From Maribacter sp. HTCC2170 (lineage in GTDB: Bacteria > Bacteroidota > Bacteroidia > Flavobacteriales > Flavobacteriaceae): a stretch of DNA of 64,000 bases. The translations under genes were made by a program, and so were the position numbers. The stretch is from positions 2,848,001 through 2,912,000 of the forward strand of contig NC_014472.1 in the NCBI RefSeq assembly GCF_000153165.2. Reading direction: 5' to 3'. Under the pieces are notes generated by a model, which made no database searches, was not told the origin of the DNA, and saw only the letters and a program-made list of their open reading frames with translations. Shown piece by piece: positions 8,531 to 16,554 of this stretch (position 1 is the first letter of the stretch; every line of letters starts with the position of its first letter).

Positions 8531-8560
8531 AAAAGAGGCTTTTTACAAAAAGCCTCTTTT
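8531..8560. terminator. Bidirectional terminator
   Basis: Inverted repeat built on AAAAGAGGC / GCCTCTTTT with A-tract and T-tract on its two sides, placed between convergent genes ending at 8487 (plus) and 8596 (minus). Confidence 0.8.
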
Positions 8561-8595
8561 CTTCTTTCAACTTAAACAACTAAAACAAAAACTCA

Positions 8596-9648
8596 CTAAA
8601 ATCTTACTTGTAACTGTGCCAGTAACATGTCATTATCAATATTGATATGTGTTTCAATATGTGCTTGATAGTTTACTTGCAACCTTATTTTATCATTTAA
8701 AAAGTAATTGAATCCAAATGTCATCATTTCTTGATACCCAATTTCCTTAATATCAATATTAGGATCAAAATACTCATACTTTAAAACAGGTTGTAGCTTC
8801 CATTCGGTATCATAAGATGCCATAATATAGGCACCGTCGCGCTTTTCACCAAGTTCTACGGGTGTAGCCCCACAACCACCGCCAGCAGCTCGGTTATAAT
8901 CACCCTCATCATAAATATATTCACCTTGAACCTTTAAATTATTGAATTTCAAAGCCATTTCACCACCAAATGTAGTTCGTGAATCACCATTTGTGTTTGG
9001 GTAACCATATCTAAAACTACCACCCAGTGTTAAAAAATCAGTTAATTTATAGGTAGCTCTACCAACAACATCTTTATTTGTATTGTTATCGACAACACCT
9101 AAACCTCTTCCATTCATTATGGCTAATGCATAATTGAGTTTGGTGTATTTATTACCACCGAACAATCCGATACCAAAATCTCTTTGAGGTGCGACCAATT
9201 GGTCCGCTACTATAGATCTATCAATAGTAGTAAGACTATGGCAAGCTGTTGCCACCTCTAAGCTAAACGGCTGTTTAAATGAACCTAATGAGATTTTTGC
9301 CCAGTTATACTTGTCATAAGTAATGAATGCATCCATGATGTAAGCATCACCTGAACTACCAATAAATGGGCTGGTTTCTAGCATAAAATAGTAGGAGAAA
9401 TCCTCATAGGCTCTTCCTCTAACACCTATTCTAGCTCTCTTGAACTTAAAGGTACTTTCACCCGGGTTGGAAAAAGTATAGTCATATTGGGACTGTAAGT
9501 ACCCAAATAAGACCGGTTTGTTCGCATTTAGTGAATCGCTTCCAGAACCTGGGAGATCACCTTCGCATCCTTGTGAAAATGCATTGTTATTAAAGCATAT
9601 TAATGCAATCACAAGTATATAAAACATTTTATTTGTCATAACATTCAA
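8596..9648 (-). CDS. OprO/OprP-like porin
   Basis: 350 residues with a Sec signal peptide (cleavage near FSQG). The mature protein shows the Porin_O_P pattern: GYLQSQYDYTF, FKFKRARIGVRGRAYEDFSYYFMLE, DAFITYDKYNWAKISLGSFKQPFSLE and a C-terminal strand LLAQLQVRF ending in Phe. It would form an outer-membrane channel for anions; related porins take phosphate or polyphosphate. It is the last gene of the operon with two exported rhodanese proteins, so here it more likely passes an inorganic sulfur anion such as thiosulfate or sulfite. That substrate is inferred from context only. Confidence 0.85.
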   Translation of the reverse strand: MNVMTNKMFYILVIALICFNNNAFSQGCEGDLPGSGSDSLNANKPVLFGYLQSQYDYTFSNPGESTFKFKRARIGVRGRAYEDFSYYFMLETSPFIGSSGDAYIMDAFITYDKYNWAKISLGSFKQPFSLEVATACHSLTTIDRSIVADQLVAPQRDFGIGLFGGNKYTKLNYALAIMNGRGLGVVDNNTNKDVVGRATYKLTDFLTLGGSFRYGYPNTNGDSRTTFGGEMALKFNNLKVQGEYIYDEGDYNRAAGGGCGATPVELGEKRDGAYIMASYDTEWKLQPVLKYEYFDPNIDIKEIGYQEMMTFGFNYFLNDKIRLQVNYQAHIETHINIDNDMLLAQLQVRF

Positions 9649-9660
9649 TTTTAAACCTGA

Positions 9661-10659
9661 TTAATTGACAAGAGGTAAACTTTTAGGGTTACTATCTGCG
9701 CCCCACTGGTTTTTTGTAAAAGCCTGATTTGAGTTGAACATACCGTTCATACCAAATGTTAAGCTATAGGCATCATACCCCAAAACTCTTAAACAGGCTG
9801 TCATTACAGCAGAAGTCTGGCCCGTGTAGCAGTATGTCACAACCTGTGCGTTTGGGTCTGGATCAAGATTTGAATGACCACCATCTGCAAACGTAAGTGG
9901 TAATATTCTATAAGCCCCATCTATGTGGCCAAAGCCAGTGTAGTCAGCTTCACTAAAATAATTATTGATGAAATAATTACTTGGAGAACTCAATACTTCC
10001 CCTCCAGAAACTGTTTTAAAACCAGCGGCAACCACTTGTTCAACACGTTCCATTAGAATTTGTGCTCCATCGGTGGAAAAACTTGAAATCACCGGGTCAG
10101 CAAATACCTCTGGAGTTGGTGCATTTCCAAAAGTCCAATTAGAATGTCCATCGGCGTCATTACCAATATTATTGTTCCAAGGACCAGAAGTTGTTCCATT
10201 CCAACCACTCATTCCCCATTTAAGGGCCCTCGTATGTGAATAGCCATATAAGCGCATTAAACCTGTAGCATAACACGCTGTTTGTCCTGTATAACATACA
10301 ACCAATACAGGTTTTGAAGTTGAAGCAGCCTCCGTTAAAATGTCAGTAAAAGGTACATTCTTGGCGCCTTGAATATGATTGGTAAGGAAGTCAGTATTCT
10401 TTCTTATATCAATAATGTGGTATTTTGAAAGAAATGCATCTAAATCAGCATCCGCTGGTGCTGCAACCACAAATTTTTCACCATCAGGGTTGGTAAGAAT
10501 ATTATCAATATCCAGGTCATTGGATACAATGTGGTCTTTCAATAGAGTAAAGGCGGCAACTGAATTTTCATCTGTAATGTCATCACCTCTATCGCAAGAG
10601 ACAAGTAATAATGCGGGCACCATTAACAGTGCAACTAAGTACAATGATATTTTTTTCAT
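9661..10659 (-). CDS. Double rhodanese lipoprotein, both active sites intact
   Basis: 332 residues with a lipobox (LLVSC, Cys22), so it is anchored in a membrane facing the periplasm or surface. Two rhodanese domains follow. The first has HIIDIR (81-86) and the active loop CYTGQT with Cys122; the second has CYTGQT with Cys277. Rhodaneses carry sulfane sulfur as a cysteine persulfide, for example from thiosulfate to a thiol acceptor. It lies between a second exported double rhodanese and a porin on one transcript, downstream of the shared operator at 11785-11802. Tandem rhodanese domains with both cysteines kept are less usual than the active/inactive pair. Confidence 0.9.
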   Translation of the reverse strand: MKKISLYLVALLMVPALLLVSCDRGDDITDENSVAAFTLLKDHIVSNDLDIDNILTNPDGEKFVVAAPADADLDAFLSKYHIIDIRKNTDFLTNHIQGAKNVPFTDILTEAASTSKPVLVVCYTGQTACYATGLMRLYGYSHTRALKWGMSGWNGTTSGPWNNNIGNDADGHSNWTFGNAPTPEVFADPVISSFSTDGAQILMERVEQVVAAGFKTVSGGEVLSSPSNYFINNYFSEADYTGFGHIDGAYRILPLTFADGGHSNLDPDPNAQVVTYCYTGQTSAVMTACLRVLGYDAYSLTFGMNGMFNSNQAFTKNQWGADSNPKSLPLVN

Positions 10660-10687
10660 GATTTATTAATTTGTTAGATTACTTTTT

Positions 10688-11665
10688 TTATTCGATTACT
10701 GGGAACATGTTTATTTCCTTTTTAGTAAATGCATCTCCACCTGTTTTCTTAAGCAGTGTATTCATAAAGCCATTTTCGCCATAGGCAAGGTTACCAGCAT
10801 CATATCCTAAAACATTGAGATAGGCTACAACATAAGCTGCTTTTTGCCCTGTTTCTTCATAAACCACAACCTTTTCATCTATTGGAAGTGTAATAAGATC
10901 TTTTGTTATTGAAGCGTTAGGGTGATAGTGCAAGGATCCAGGAATATGTCCATCACATTTTGCCTCATCCCAATAATTGATAATGTAGAAATTGCTAGGG
11001 TCAGCAAATAGGTCTTCGGATTTAATGATATATTCTTTATAAGGAACGGCAAATAACTCTTCTAGGCGAACATTTAGAATTTCTTTGGCATCAGTCTTAC
11101 CCGTATTTAGGGTAGGGTGCTCACCTTTTTCCTCTTTGACCTTTTCATCTACCTCTAAATTGGTTGCAAAATCATTGCTTGTATTTTTTAACCAAGTACC
11201 CTCGGCGAAGTCCTCTCTCCACGAGCTCATTCCCCATTTCATGCTATAAGCATTATCATAACCTGCCAATCGTAAAAGACTTGTAAAATAGGCTGCAGAT
11301 TGACCGGAATAACATACCAATACAATTTGTTCAAATTCCTCAGGGTTGATTTTCGTTTTGAAATAGTCCAATAAATCTGAGGAAGCTACATTAGCTGCAT
11401 TTTTTATATGGCCATATTCAAACCAACTATCAGTTCGTATATCTATAATATGTTGCTTGGGGTTCTTAAGATTCTTCCTAACCTCATCAGCCATAATTAT
11501 CGGAAATCCATCTCCTTGTAAATAACTGGCATTGGTCTCTAAATATTCTAAAAGAATCTCAAATTCCCCAGGAGGATTATTGTCACGATTGGCATTCTTA
11601 AAACTACTTGAGATTGCTGCCGAAAAAAATAACAGCGCCACAATGAGTATTGACTTTTTTTTCAT
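10688..11665 (-). CDS. Exported double rhodanese, second domain lacks cysteine
   Basis: 325 residues with an N-terminal Sec signal (hydrophobic residues 5-20) and no lipobox. Domain one has HIIDIR (72-77) and the active loop CYSGQS with Cys118. In domain two the equivalent loop reads EETGQK, so the cysteine position is Glu270 and the domain is probably a non-catalytic partner. It is the first gene of the transcript that continues into the lipoprotein rhodanese and the porin, and it starts 120 bases downstream of the operator. It is probably periplasmic, alongside the molybdoenzyme encoded further upstream. Confidence 0.9.
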   Translation of the reverse strand: MKKKSILIVALLFFSAAISSSFKNANRDNNPPGEFEILLEYLETNASYLQGDGFPIIMADEVRKNLKNPKQHIIDIRTDSWFEYGHIKNAANVASSDLLDYFKTKINPEEFEQIVLVCYSGQSAAYFTSLLRLAGYDNAYSMKWGMSSWREDFAEGTWLKNTSNDFATNLEVDEKVKEEKGEHPTLNTGKTDAKEILNVRLEELFAVPYKEYIIKSEDLFADPSNFYIINYWDEAKCDGHIPGSLHYHPNASITKDLITLPIDEKVVVYEETGQKAAYVVAYLNVLGYDAGNLAYGENGFMNTLLKKTGGDAFTKKEINMFPVIE

Positions 11666-11784
11666 AATGTAAGTGTTTATAATTTAATGCGTTATCTACG
11701 CTTATTTGATTATAAAATTAGAGTTAGAACGCTCCTATTTTTATGACTATTGTCAGCTTTTTGCAATACATAATCGTTCAAGGA

Positions 11785-11802
11785 ATGTAACATTTGTTAC
11801 AT
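11785..11802. promoter_or_regulatory. Crp-type operator, copy 1
   Basis: ATGTAACATTTGTTACAT: perfect 7-base inverted arms around 4 bases. It lies about 120-137 bases before the start of the exported rhodanese gene at 11665. The same core, TGTAAC-N4-GTTACA, occurs at 18876-18891. The likely binder is the Crp-family protein encoded next door at 11955-12602. Bacteroidota HcpR-type regulators are reported to use a similar GTAAC-N4-GTTAC form. Confidence 0.75.
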
Positions 11803-11954
11803 CGGAAAATAGGTAATAAACTAGAGTTTACGCATGATTTATGCGCTGCTGTACGAAGTTTTTTAACAAGAAGTGAAGTGGGTCAAAAGCAAGGCAAAGA
11901 AGTTATTAAACTTGCTGAAATAGGATAAATGAAAAAAACGAAAAAAGATTAAAA

Positions 11955-12602
11955 TTAAGCTACTATTATTATGTTTCTACCAAGCTTAACTCTGCCTTTT
12001 CGCTCAAGTTTTTTTAGTATTCTTGAAACACACACTCTTGATGTGTTTAAATCATGGGCAATTTTTTGATGGGTAATGTTCAAAAATTTATCCTGCGCCA
12101 ATTTCGCTTCATATTTGAGATATTTCAAAATTCTCTTATCAAGTTTTTTGAATGCAAGATTTTCTATTACTTCCACCATTTCCAGAAGTCTTTCATTATA
12201 GCGATCGATCATAAAAACACGCCATGATCCATATTTAATCAACCAATCTTCAATTTTGTCTACGGGGACTAAAATGCAGTCCAGATCCCTTTCAACGGTT
12301 CCCCGAAAAATGCTCCGCTTTTTATGGATACAATTTGCAAATGAAATGGCACACGTACTTTGGTGTTCCAAAAAATACAGGAGAATCTCATCACCATTAT
12401 CATCTTCTCTAACAATTTTGATGACACCATCGATAACAAGAGGAATATGGGTAATTTCATCTCCTATGTCAATAAAACGAATACCTTCCTCCATTTTTTT
12501 TTGGATTCCGATTTCTGCAATTTCATTGATTAGTGCTTCTTCAAAAATAGAACCATAGTGTTCATTCAATTTCTCCCTCAGTATTATTTTATCATTTTCC
12601 AT
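11955..12602 (-). CDS. Crp/Fnr family regulator of the sulfur island
   Basis: 215 residues: N-terminal cyclic-nucleotide-binding-type beta-roll (about 1-115), dimer helix (about 125-150) and a C-terminal Crp helix-turn-helix whose recognition helix lies in TSRVCVSRILKKLE. No FNR-type four-cysteine N-terminus is present. Cys84 and Cys91 in TCAISFANC are shared with the paralogue at 27360-28010 and may sense sulfane sulfur or redox state; that is inference. It sits 24 bases after the PEGGC-tailed rhodanese gene and is the last gene of the molybdoenzyme operon, so it is probably autoregulated through the operator at 18876-18891. Confidence 0.9.
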   Translation of the reverse strand: MENDKIILREKLNEHYGSIFEEALINEIAEIGIQKKMEEGIRFIDIGDEITHIPLVIDGVIKIVREDDNGDEILLYFLEHQSTCAISFANCIHKKRSIFRGTVERDLDCILVPVDKIEDWLIKYGSWRVFMIDRYNERLLEMVEVIENLAFKKLDKRILKYLKYEAKLAQDKFLNITHQKIAHDLNTSRVCVSRILKKLERKGRVKLGRNIIIVA

Positions 12603-12626
12603 AACTATGATTTTCTTCTATTTTTT

Positions 12627-13238
12627 TCAGCAACCGCCCTCTGGTTTCTTTTTCTTCTTTTTCTTTATTGGCACCACCTTTTTAGGAGTTCTTTTTACTA
12701 CTTTTTTTACTATGGGTGTTTTTTTTGGAGCTTCTTTTTTAAAAATATCCACGTAATTGGCTATGGGCTTTTCAAACTCATAGTTTTGGACCTTTAGCTC
12801 ATTATCAACCAAGGCTGTTTGCGCACCTAACAATTTTGCATTATCAAAACCAAGTTCATACAGGATCATCCAAGCACTATTGGCATCAATTGGATCTTTG
12901 CCATAGATAATTACTGGAATGTTGTTTTCTCTGAATTTTTTGAATAATTCAATGTTCTTTGCATCTAAAATTTCTGCAGTGGGTATATTGATTGCGTCGC
13001 TTATATGACTTTTATCAAAATCAAATCTGCTTCTTACATCAATAAGCACGTTATCAGTATTTTTTAATTCTGGAATAGCAACTAAGTAATCCTTTGTCTT
13101 TAAAATTTCAAGCGTTTCCAATTGAGTTTTTCCATAGACATTTGTAGGTTTTCTAAAGGTTAGAAAACCAATGACAATGATTAGAATGAACAATACTGTC
13201 GAAATTGATATTCTTTTAGTTTTTTCGAGTTCTTTCAT
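12627..13238 (-). CDS. Membrane-anchored rhodanese-fold protein with C-terminal PEGGC arm (1)
   Basis: 203 residues. A basic N-terminus precedes one membrane segment (12-29), placing the rest in the periplasm. The rhodanese fold shows LIDVRSRFDFDKSHI (65-79), but the active loop reads IIYGKDPID, so the catalytic cysteine is missing. Residues 167-198 are a Lys/Pro/Val arm (KKTP, VKRTPKK, a run of seven Lys) ending PEGGC. Cys203 is the only cysteine in the protein. The arrangement recalls SoxY, whose terminal GGCGG arm carries sulfur intermediates. A neighbouring paralogue has the same tail. I infer a periplasmic sulfur carrier rather than a sulfurtransferase. Confidence 0.85.
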   Translation of the reverse strand: MKELEKTKRISISTVLFILIIVIGFLTFRKPTNVYGKTQLETLEILKTKDYLVAIPELKNTDNVLIDVRSRFDFDKSHISDAINIPTAEILDAKNIELFKKFRENNIPVIIYGKDPIDANSAWMILYELGFDNAKLLGAQTALVDNELKVQNYEFEKPIANYVDIFKKEAPKKTPIVKKVVKRTPKKVVPIKKKKKKKPEGGC

Positions 13239-13248
13239 TTTATACTAT

Positions 13249-13914
13249 TTAGCAACCGCCCTCAGGCTTTCTTTTTTTCTTTTTCTTAATAGGCACTACC
13301 TTTTTCACCACTTTCTTTTTGGGTTTTGGTTTTATTACTTTTTGCTCAGGACGTTTTATTCCAACTCCAAAATACTGCGCTGCTGCGATTCGAAAGTCTC
13401 TAAGAACAAAAGCTTCATTTGACATATCTTCGGTAGGTTTTGAAGGGTTTAGTATGGTATTATACCATTCGTTAATTCCACCTTTCAGTACATGAAGGTT
13501 TTTATAGCCCGATCTCGTAAGTAACAACCATGCTTGATCTGAGGTGAAATTTTCGTTGGAAAAAAGAACTATTTCATACTGATCTTGATCAAAGTACCCC
13601 TCATAATCCTCGTTCAATATATTTTCAAAAGGAATATTAATTGAATTTGACAATGTGTATTTACTATATTCTTTTTCTTGCCTTAAATCTACCAAAACAA
13701 TTGATGGGTCTTTGTTAATGATTTTGTCAGCAAGTACATCTGAGGTGATGTAGCGTTCAGGATTTATTACTTGGGCCAACAGATCTTCGGCAGTAATGGT
13801 TTCATTTTTTTCATAGGTAGGTAGAAATAATAATCCCAAGGCCAGAATGAACATAACTGAAGCCAGGATAATATATCTTTTTGATAATATTTTTGCAAGA
13901 TTTCTATTGATCAT
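13249..13914 (-). CDS. Membrane-anchored rhodanese-fold protein with C-terminal PEGGC arm (2)
   Basis: 221 residues; one membrane segment near 14-32 after a basic N-terminus, then a rhodanese fold (IVLVDLRQEKEYSKY, residues 72-86). The catalytic loop is VLFSNENFTSDQ, again without cysteine. The C-terminal ~35 residues form a Lys/Pro-rich arm ending RKPEGGC; Cys221 is the only cysteine. The fold is diverged from its neighbour at 12627, while the last 15 residues are nearly identical, so selection seems to act on the arm. The gene is 10 bases after the YeeE/YedE gene and 10 bases before its paralogue, inside the molybdoenzyme operon. Confidence 0.85.
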   Translation of the reverse strand: MINRNLAKILSKRYIILASVMFILALGLLFLPTYEKNETITAEDLLAQVINPERYITSDVLADKIINKDPSIVLVDLRQEKEYSKYTLSNSINIPFENILNEDYEGYFDQDQYEIVLFSNENFTSDQAWLLLTRSGYKNLHVLKGGINEWYNTILNPSKPTEDMSNEAFVLRDFRIAAAQYFGVGIKRPEQKVIKPKPKKKVVKKVVPIKKKKKRKPEGGC

Positions 13915-13923
13915 AATGTAGTT

Positions 13924-14514
13924 TTAATAGAATATTTTACTAACTCGTTTCCTAATTATATCAGCGATAAAGAATGCTACTAGGGCCATAATGGTAACTG
14001 CAAATATTATCCAACTTGCGGGAAGCTCGAGACTTTCGGCAAGTGTAATATTACCTAGGTAAGAATCATTGTAGAGACTTTCAAAACCTCCGAATGCTTC
14101 GGAAAAAATCAATACACCTACCATTATGCCAAGCACATAAACCCAAGCATCCAACTTACCAATGGCAACAGCACATAGACTTGTGCCCGGACAAAAACCT
14201 CCCGTTATGAAACCTAACCCCATTATTGCTCCACCAACTATTGCGCCCCATATATACGTCGGGTGTACATATAACATTGACATATCTACCCACCCTAAAT
14301 AATCCATATAATATAAACCGATTACGGAGACTATAGCCGCCGTAAAAAACACTTTTAGGACTGCAAAGTCATAGCCATAAAATACACCAGCAAGTTTCCT
14401 AGAAGACGAAAAACCGGATGATTCAAGAATAAACCCGAACACCAAACCAATCAACAAAGCGATAACAATGTTCCATTCGTAGGAAAGATATTCATTAGGT
14501 ATCAATGGTCCCAT
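13924..14514 (-). CDS. YeeE/YedE family sulfur transporter, half-size (2)
   Basis: 196 residues with about five hydrophobic segments. The family signature GLGFITGGFCPGTSLCAVAIGK (residues 98-119) contains the two cysteines typical of this branch. YeeE/YedE proteins move sulfur compounds; the studied member TsuA takes up thiosulfate using conserved cysteines. Full-length members are twice this size, so this protein probably pairs with the adjacent half-size copy at 14534-15064. Position between the NrfD-type subunit and the PEGGC rhodaneses suggests that sulfur handled in the periplasm is moved into the cell. Confidence 0.85.
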   Translation of the reverse strand: MGPLIPNEYLSYEWNIVIALLIGLVFGFILESSGFSSSRKLAGVFYGYDFAVLKVFFTAAIVSVIGLYYMDYLGWVDMSMLYVHPTYIWGAIVGGAIMGLGFITGGFCPGTSLCAVAIGKLDAWVYVLGIMVGVLIFSEAFGGFESLYNDSYLGNITLAESLELPASWIIFAVTIMALVAFFIADIIRKRVSKIFY

Positions 14515-14533
14515 AGTTTTATTTTTTTAGTGA

Positions 14534-15064
14534 TTAAATCCAATTTTTTCTAAAGAAATATGCAAACAGGTAGGCAGTGCCAAAAATTGCTAACATGGTA
14601 ATGAACCCACCAGTTGATAAAACTGCCATTCCACTCAGTGCCGCGCCGCTGGTACAGCCTCTGGCAATTTGGGCTCCCAATCCGAACAAAACACCTCCAA
14701 TTAAAGCAAAGACCAATCTACGTCTTGATGTAATTTTGGGCGAATGTTGAATCCTAAAACCAATTCTACCCGCCAAGGATCCCGATAAAAAAGCCCCGGC
14801 CAATATTCCAATAGTTTCAAAAACAAGCCAATTGTTCATTGGTGACTTACCCTCTTCAATAAACCTGCTGAAATAGGCATTGTTCTTGGCATGTTCGTGT
14901 GATACTTGATCAACAATGGTGACAACGCTGCTTTTCATTACCCCACTGGCACCCAATCCTCTTCCAGTCATATAAAATGTGAATATGATTAAGAGACCGA
15001 GTAAGAACCCCCCGAAATATGGGTTCCAATATACATGCCTGTTATCTTCAATGACTTTTTTCAT
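14534..15064 (-). CDS. YeeE/YedE family sulfur transporter, half-size (1)
   Basis: 176 residues with about four hydrophobic segments, beginning WNPYFGGFLLGLLIIFTFYMTGRGLGASG, the usual N-terminal YedE motif. The signature GLGAQIARGCTSGAALSGMAVLS contains the conserved GCTSG cysteine. It follows the NrfD-like gene by 10 bases and is 19 bases upstream of the second half-transporter. The two proteins together give the length and motif set of a complete YeeE/YedE transporter, so a heterodimer is likely. The transported species is probably thiosulfate or a related anion, by family and context. Confidence 0.85.
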   Translation of the reverse strand: MKKVIEDNRHVYWNPYFGGFLLGLLIIFTFYMTGRGLGASGVMKSSVVTIVDQVSHEHAKNNAYFSRFIEEGKSPMNNWLVFETIGILAGAFLSGSLAGRIGFRIQHSPKITSRRRLVFALIGGVLFGLGAQIARGCTSGAALSGMAVLSTGGFITMLAIFGTAYLFAYFFRKNWI

Positions 15065-15074
15065 AAATTCTTCT

Positions 15075-16016
15075 TTAGTATAAATACCGTGTTATTTGGC
15101 CTGCTTCTACCATTACAAATCTGAATACCAGTCCTCCTACTAGAATAAGTATGGCAGGAACTGCAACTGGTACTTTATATCCTTTCAATTCTATTATTTC
15201 CAATACTGCTGGAAAAATCAAGCCGAGAATTACAACAAACACAAAAAACATAATGGTGAACTCCCCGTTGGTCAATAATTGCATGGCTTCCAACTGTACT
15301 TCTGATCCTGCCCAATAACCCATAATCATATGTACAATCAATGCCAACTCAATTATTATAAGTCCTAAGTCTATTTTGCTGAAAAGCTTTCTTTCATAAT
15401 GCGATTTTGAGAACAGTATAATGGTCGCAGCTGCAGTTGATAGTCCTGATACAAGGAACAAAGGGCCTAAGATGGCATTGTTCCATAAAGGTCTTGCATT
15501 AAATGCCGATAAAAGTATTCCGGTATAGATGCCAAGGATCAAAGACAACGGAATCAATGCATATGCAATGTTCATTCGATGTTTGACCACGAAAGAGTGG
15601 AACTTCTTAAGGAAACCAAATTTTAGGTTCCATTTGGGAAAAATATCAGAATAAAAGCTGAAAACCCAAATTATGGATAATGGTGTAATAATAAGAAGCA
15701 CCCAAGCTCCCCAAGACATGGGGGATTCTATTCTGATGGTGGTATATAACCTCCAGAAGTAAATTTTATTTGTAAGGTCATAAAACAATGCTATTAATCC
15801 CAGAACCAATGCAATAGGAGCAACAATCGTTGCATATTTAACCGTCGCAGGTGTTTCTCCTTCTTTTTTTAGGATTGTAAACAAGGCTGCAAAAAACAAC
15901 AAACCTGCTGCCAATCCACCTAAAAATAGGTATACTGATATGGGCCAATGCCAAATTTGTAGGGATGGATCTATATTTGGAATATTTCTACCGCTGATAA
16001 ATAATTCTTCTTCCAT
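15075..16016 (-). CDS. NrfD/PsrC-like quinone-reactive membrane subunit
   Basis: 313 residues with about eight or nine membrane segments. The N-terminal LQIWHWPISVYLFLGGLAAG is a signature of the NrfD/PsrC family, which exchanges electrons between the quinone pool and a periplasmic iron-sulfur/molybdenum module. It starts 4 bases after the ferredoxin-subunit stop, in the order catalytic, Fe-S, membrane subunit seen in Psr, Phs and related enzymes. No haem is expected in this subunit. It ties the molybdoenzyme to the respiratory chain. Confidence 0.88.
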   Translation of the reverse strand: MEEELFISGRNIPNIDPSLQIWHWPISVYLFLGGLAAGLLFFAALFTILKKEGETPATVKYATIVAPIALVLGLIALFYDLTNKIYFWRLYTTIRIESPMSWGAWVLLIITPLSIIWVFSFYSDIFPKWNLKFGFLKKFHSFVVKHRMNIAYALIPLSLILGIYTGILLSAFNARPLWNNAILGPLFLVSGLSTAAATIILFSKSHYERKLFSKIDLGLIIIELALIVHMIMGYWAGSEVQLEAMQLLTNGEFTIMFFVFVVILGLIFPAVLEIIELKGYKVPVAVPAILILVGGLVFRFVMVEAGQITRYLY

Positions 16017-16020
16017 ACGA

Positions 16021-16554
16021 TTAGGTTAAATAATACACATGAGGTTTGGTTCCTGCTTCTGGCGCCAACGTTTTATGTTTTCTTCTTTTCAATAATTGTG
16101 AAACTTCGCTGTTGGGATTATCCAAGTCACCAAAATACATACACTTGGTTGGGCAGACTTCAACACAAGCCGGCAACTGCCCTTTTTCTAAACGATGATG
16201 ACAAAAAGTACATTTATCAACATACCCATCAGGATGTTGGTATCTAGCATCATATGGGCAAGACTCAATACAGGCGCCACATCCGATACATTCGTCCGCA
16301 GTTACTAAAACTATCCCTCCGTCTACGATATGGCTAGCACCTGTTGGACAGCAACGTACACAAGGTGCATTTTCACAATGGTTGCACCGTTCAGATTTAA
16401 GCTCCAATTCTATATTGGGATAAACACCCTCAACACGCTCAGTAATCCAATCCCGGCAATAACCAATTGGCACTTTATTTTCTGTTTGACAAGCAACCAC
16501 ACAGTCGCTACAACCTACACATTTCTTTGTGTCTATGACCATTGCATATCTCAT
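16021..16554 (-). CDS. 4Fe-4S ferredoxin-type electron-transfer subunit (PsrB/DmsB-like)
   Basis: 177 residues with four cysteine clusters in order: CVGCSDCVVAC, CNHCENAPCVRCC, CIGCGACIESC and CTFC with CVEVC, the four-cluster layout of DmsB/PsrB/NrfC subunits. It has no signal peptide, so it would be co-exported with the Tat-dependent catalytic subunit. Its ATG overlaps the stop of the catalytic gene (ATGA), so the two are translationally coupled. It passes electrons between the molybdenum cofactor protein and the NrfD-type subunit. Confidence 0.92.
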   Translation of the reverse strand: MRYAMVIDTKKCVGCSDCVVACQTENKVPIGYCRDWITERVEGVYPNIELELKSERCNHCENAPCVRCCPTGASHIVDGGIVLVTADECIGCGACIESCPYDARYQHPDGYVDKCTFCHHRLEKGQLPACVEVCPTKCMYFGDLDNPNSEVSQLLKRRKHKTLAPEAGTKPHVYYLT

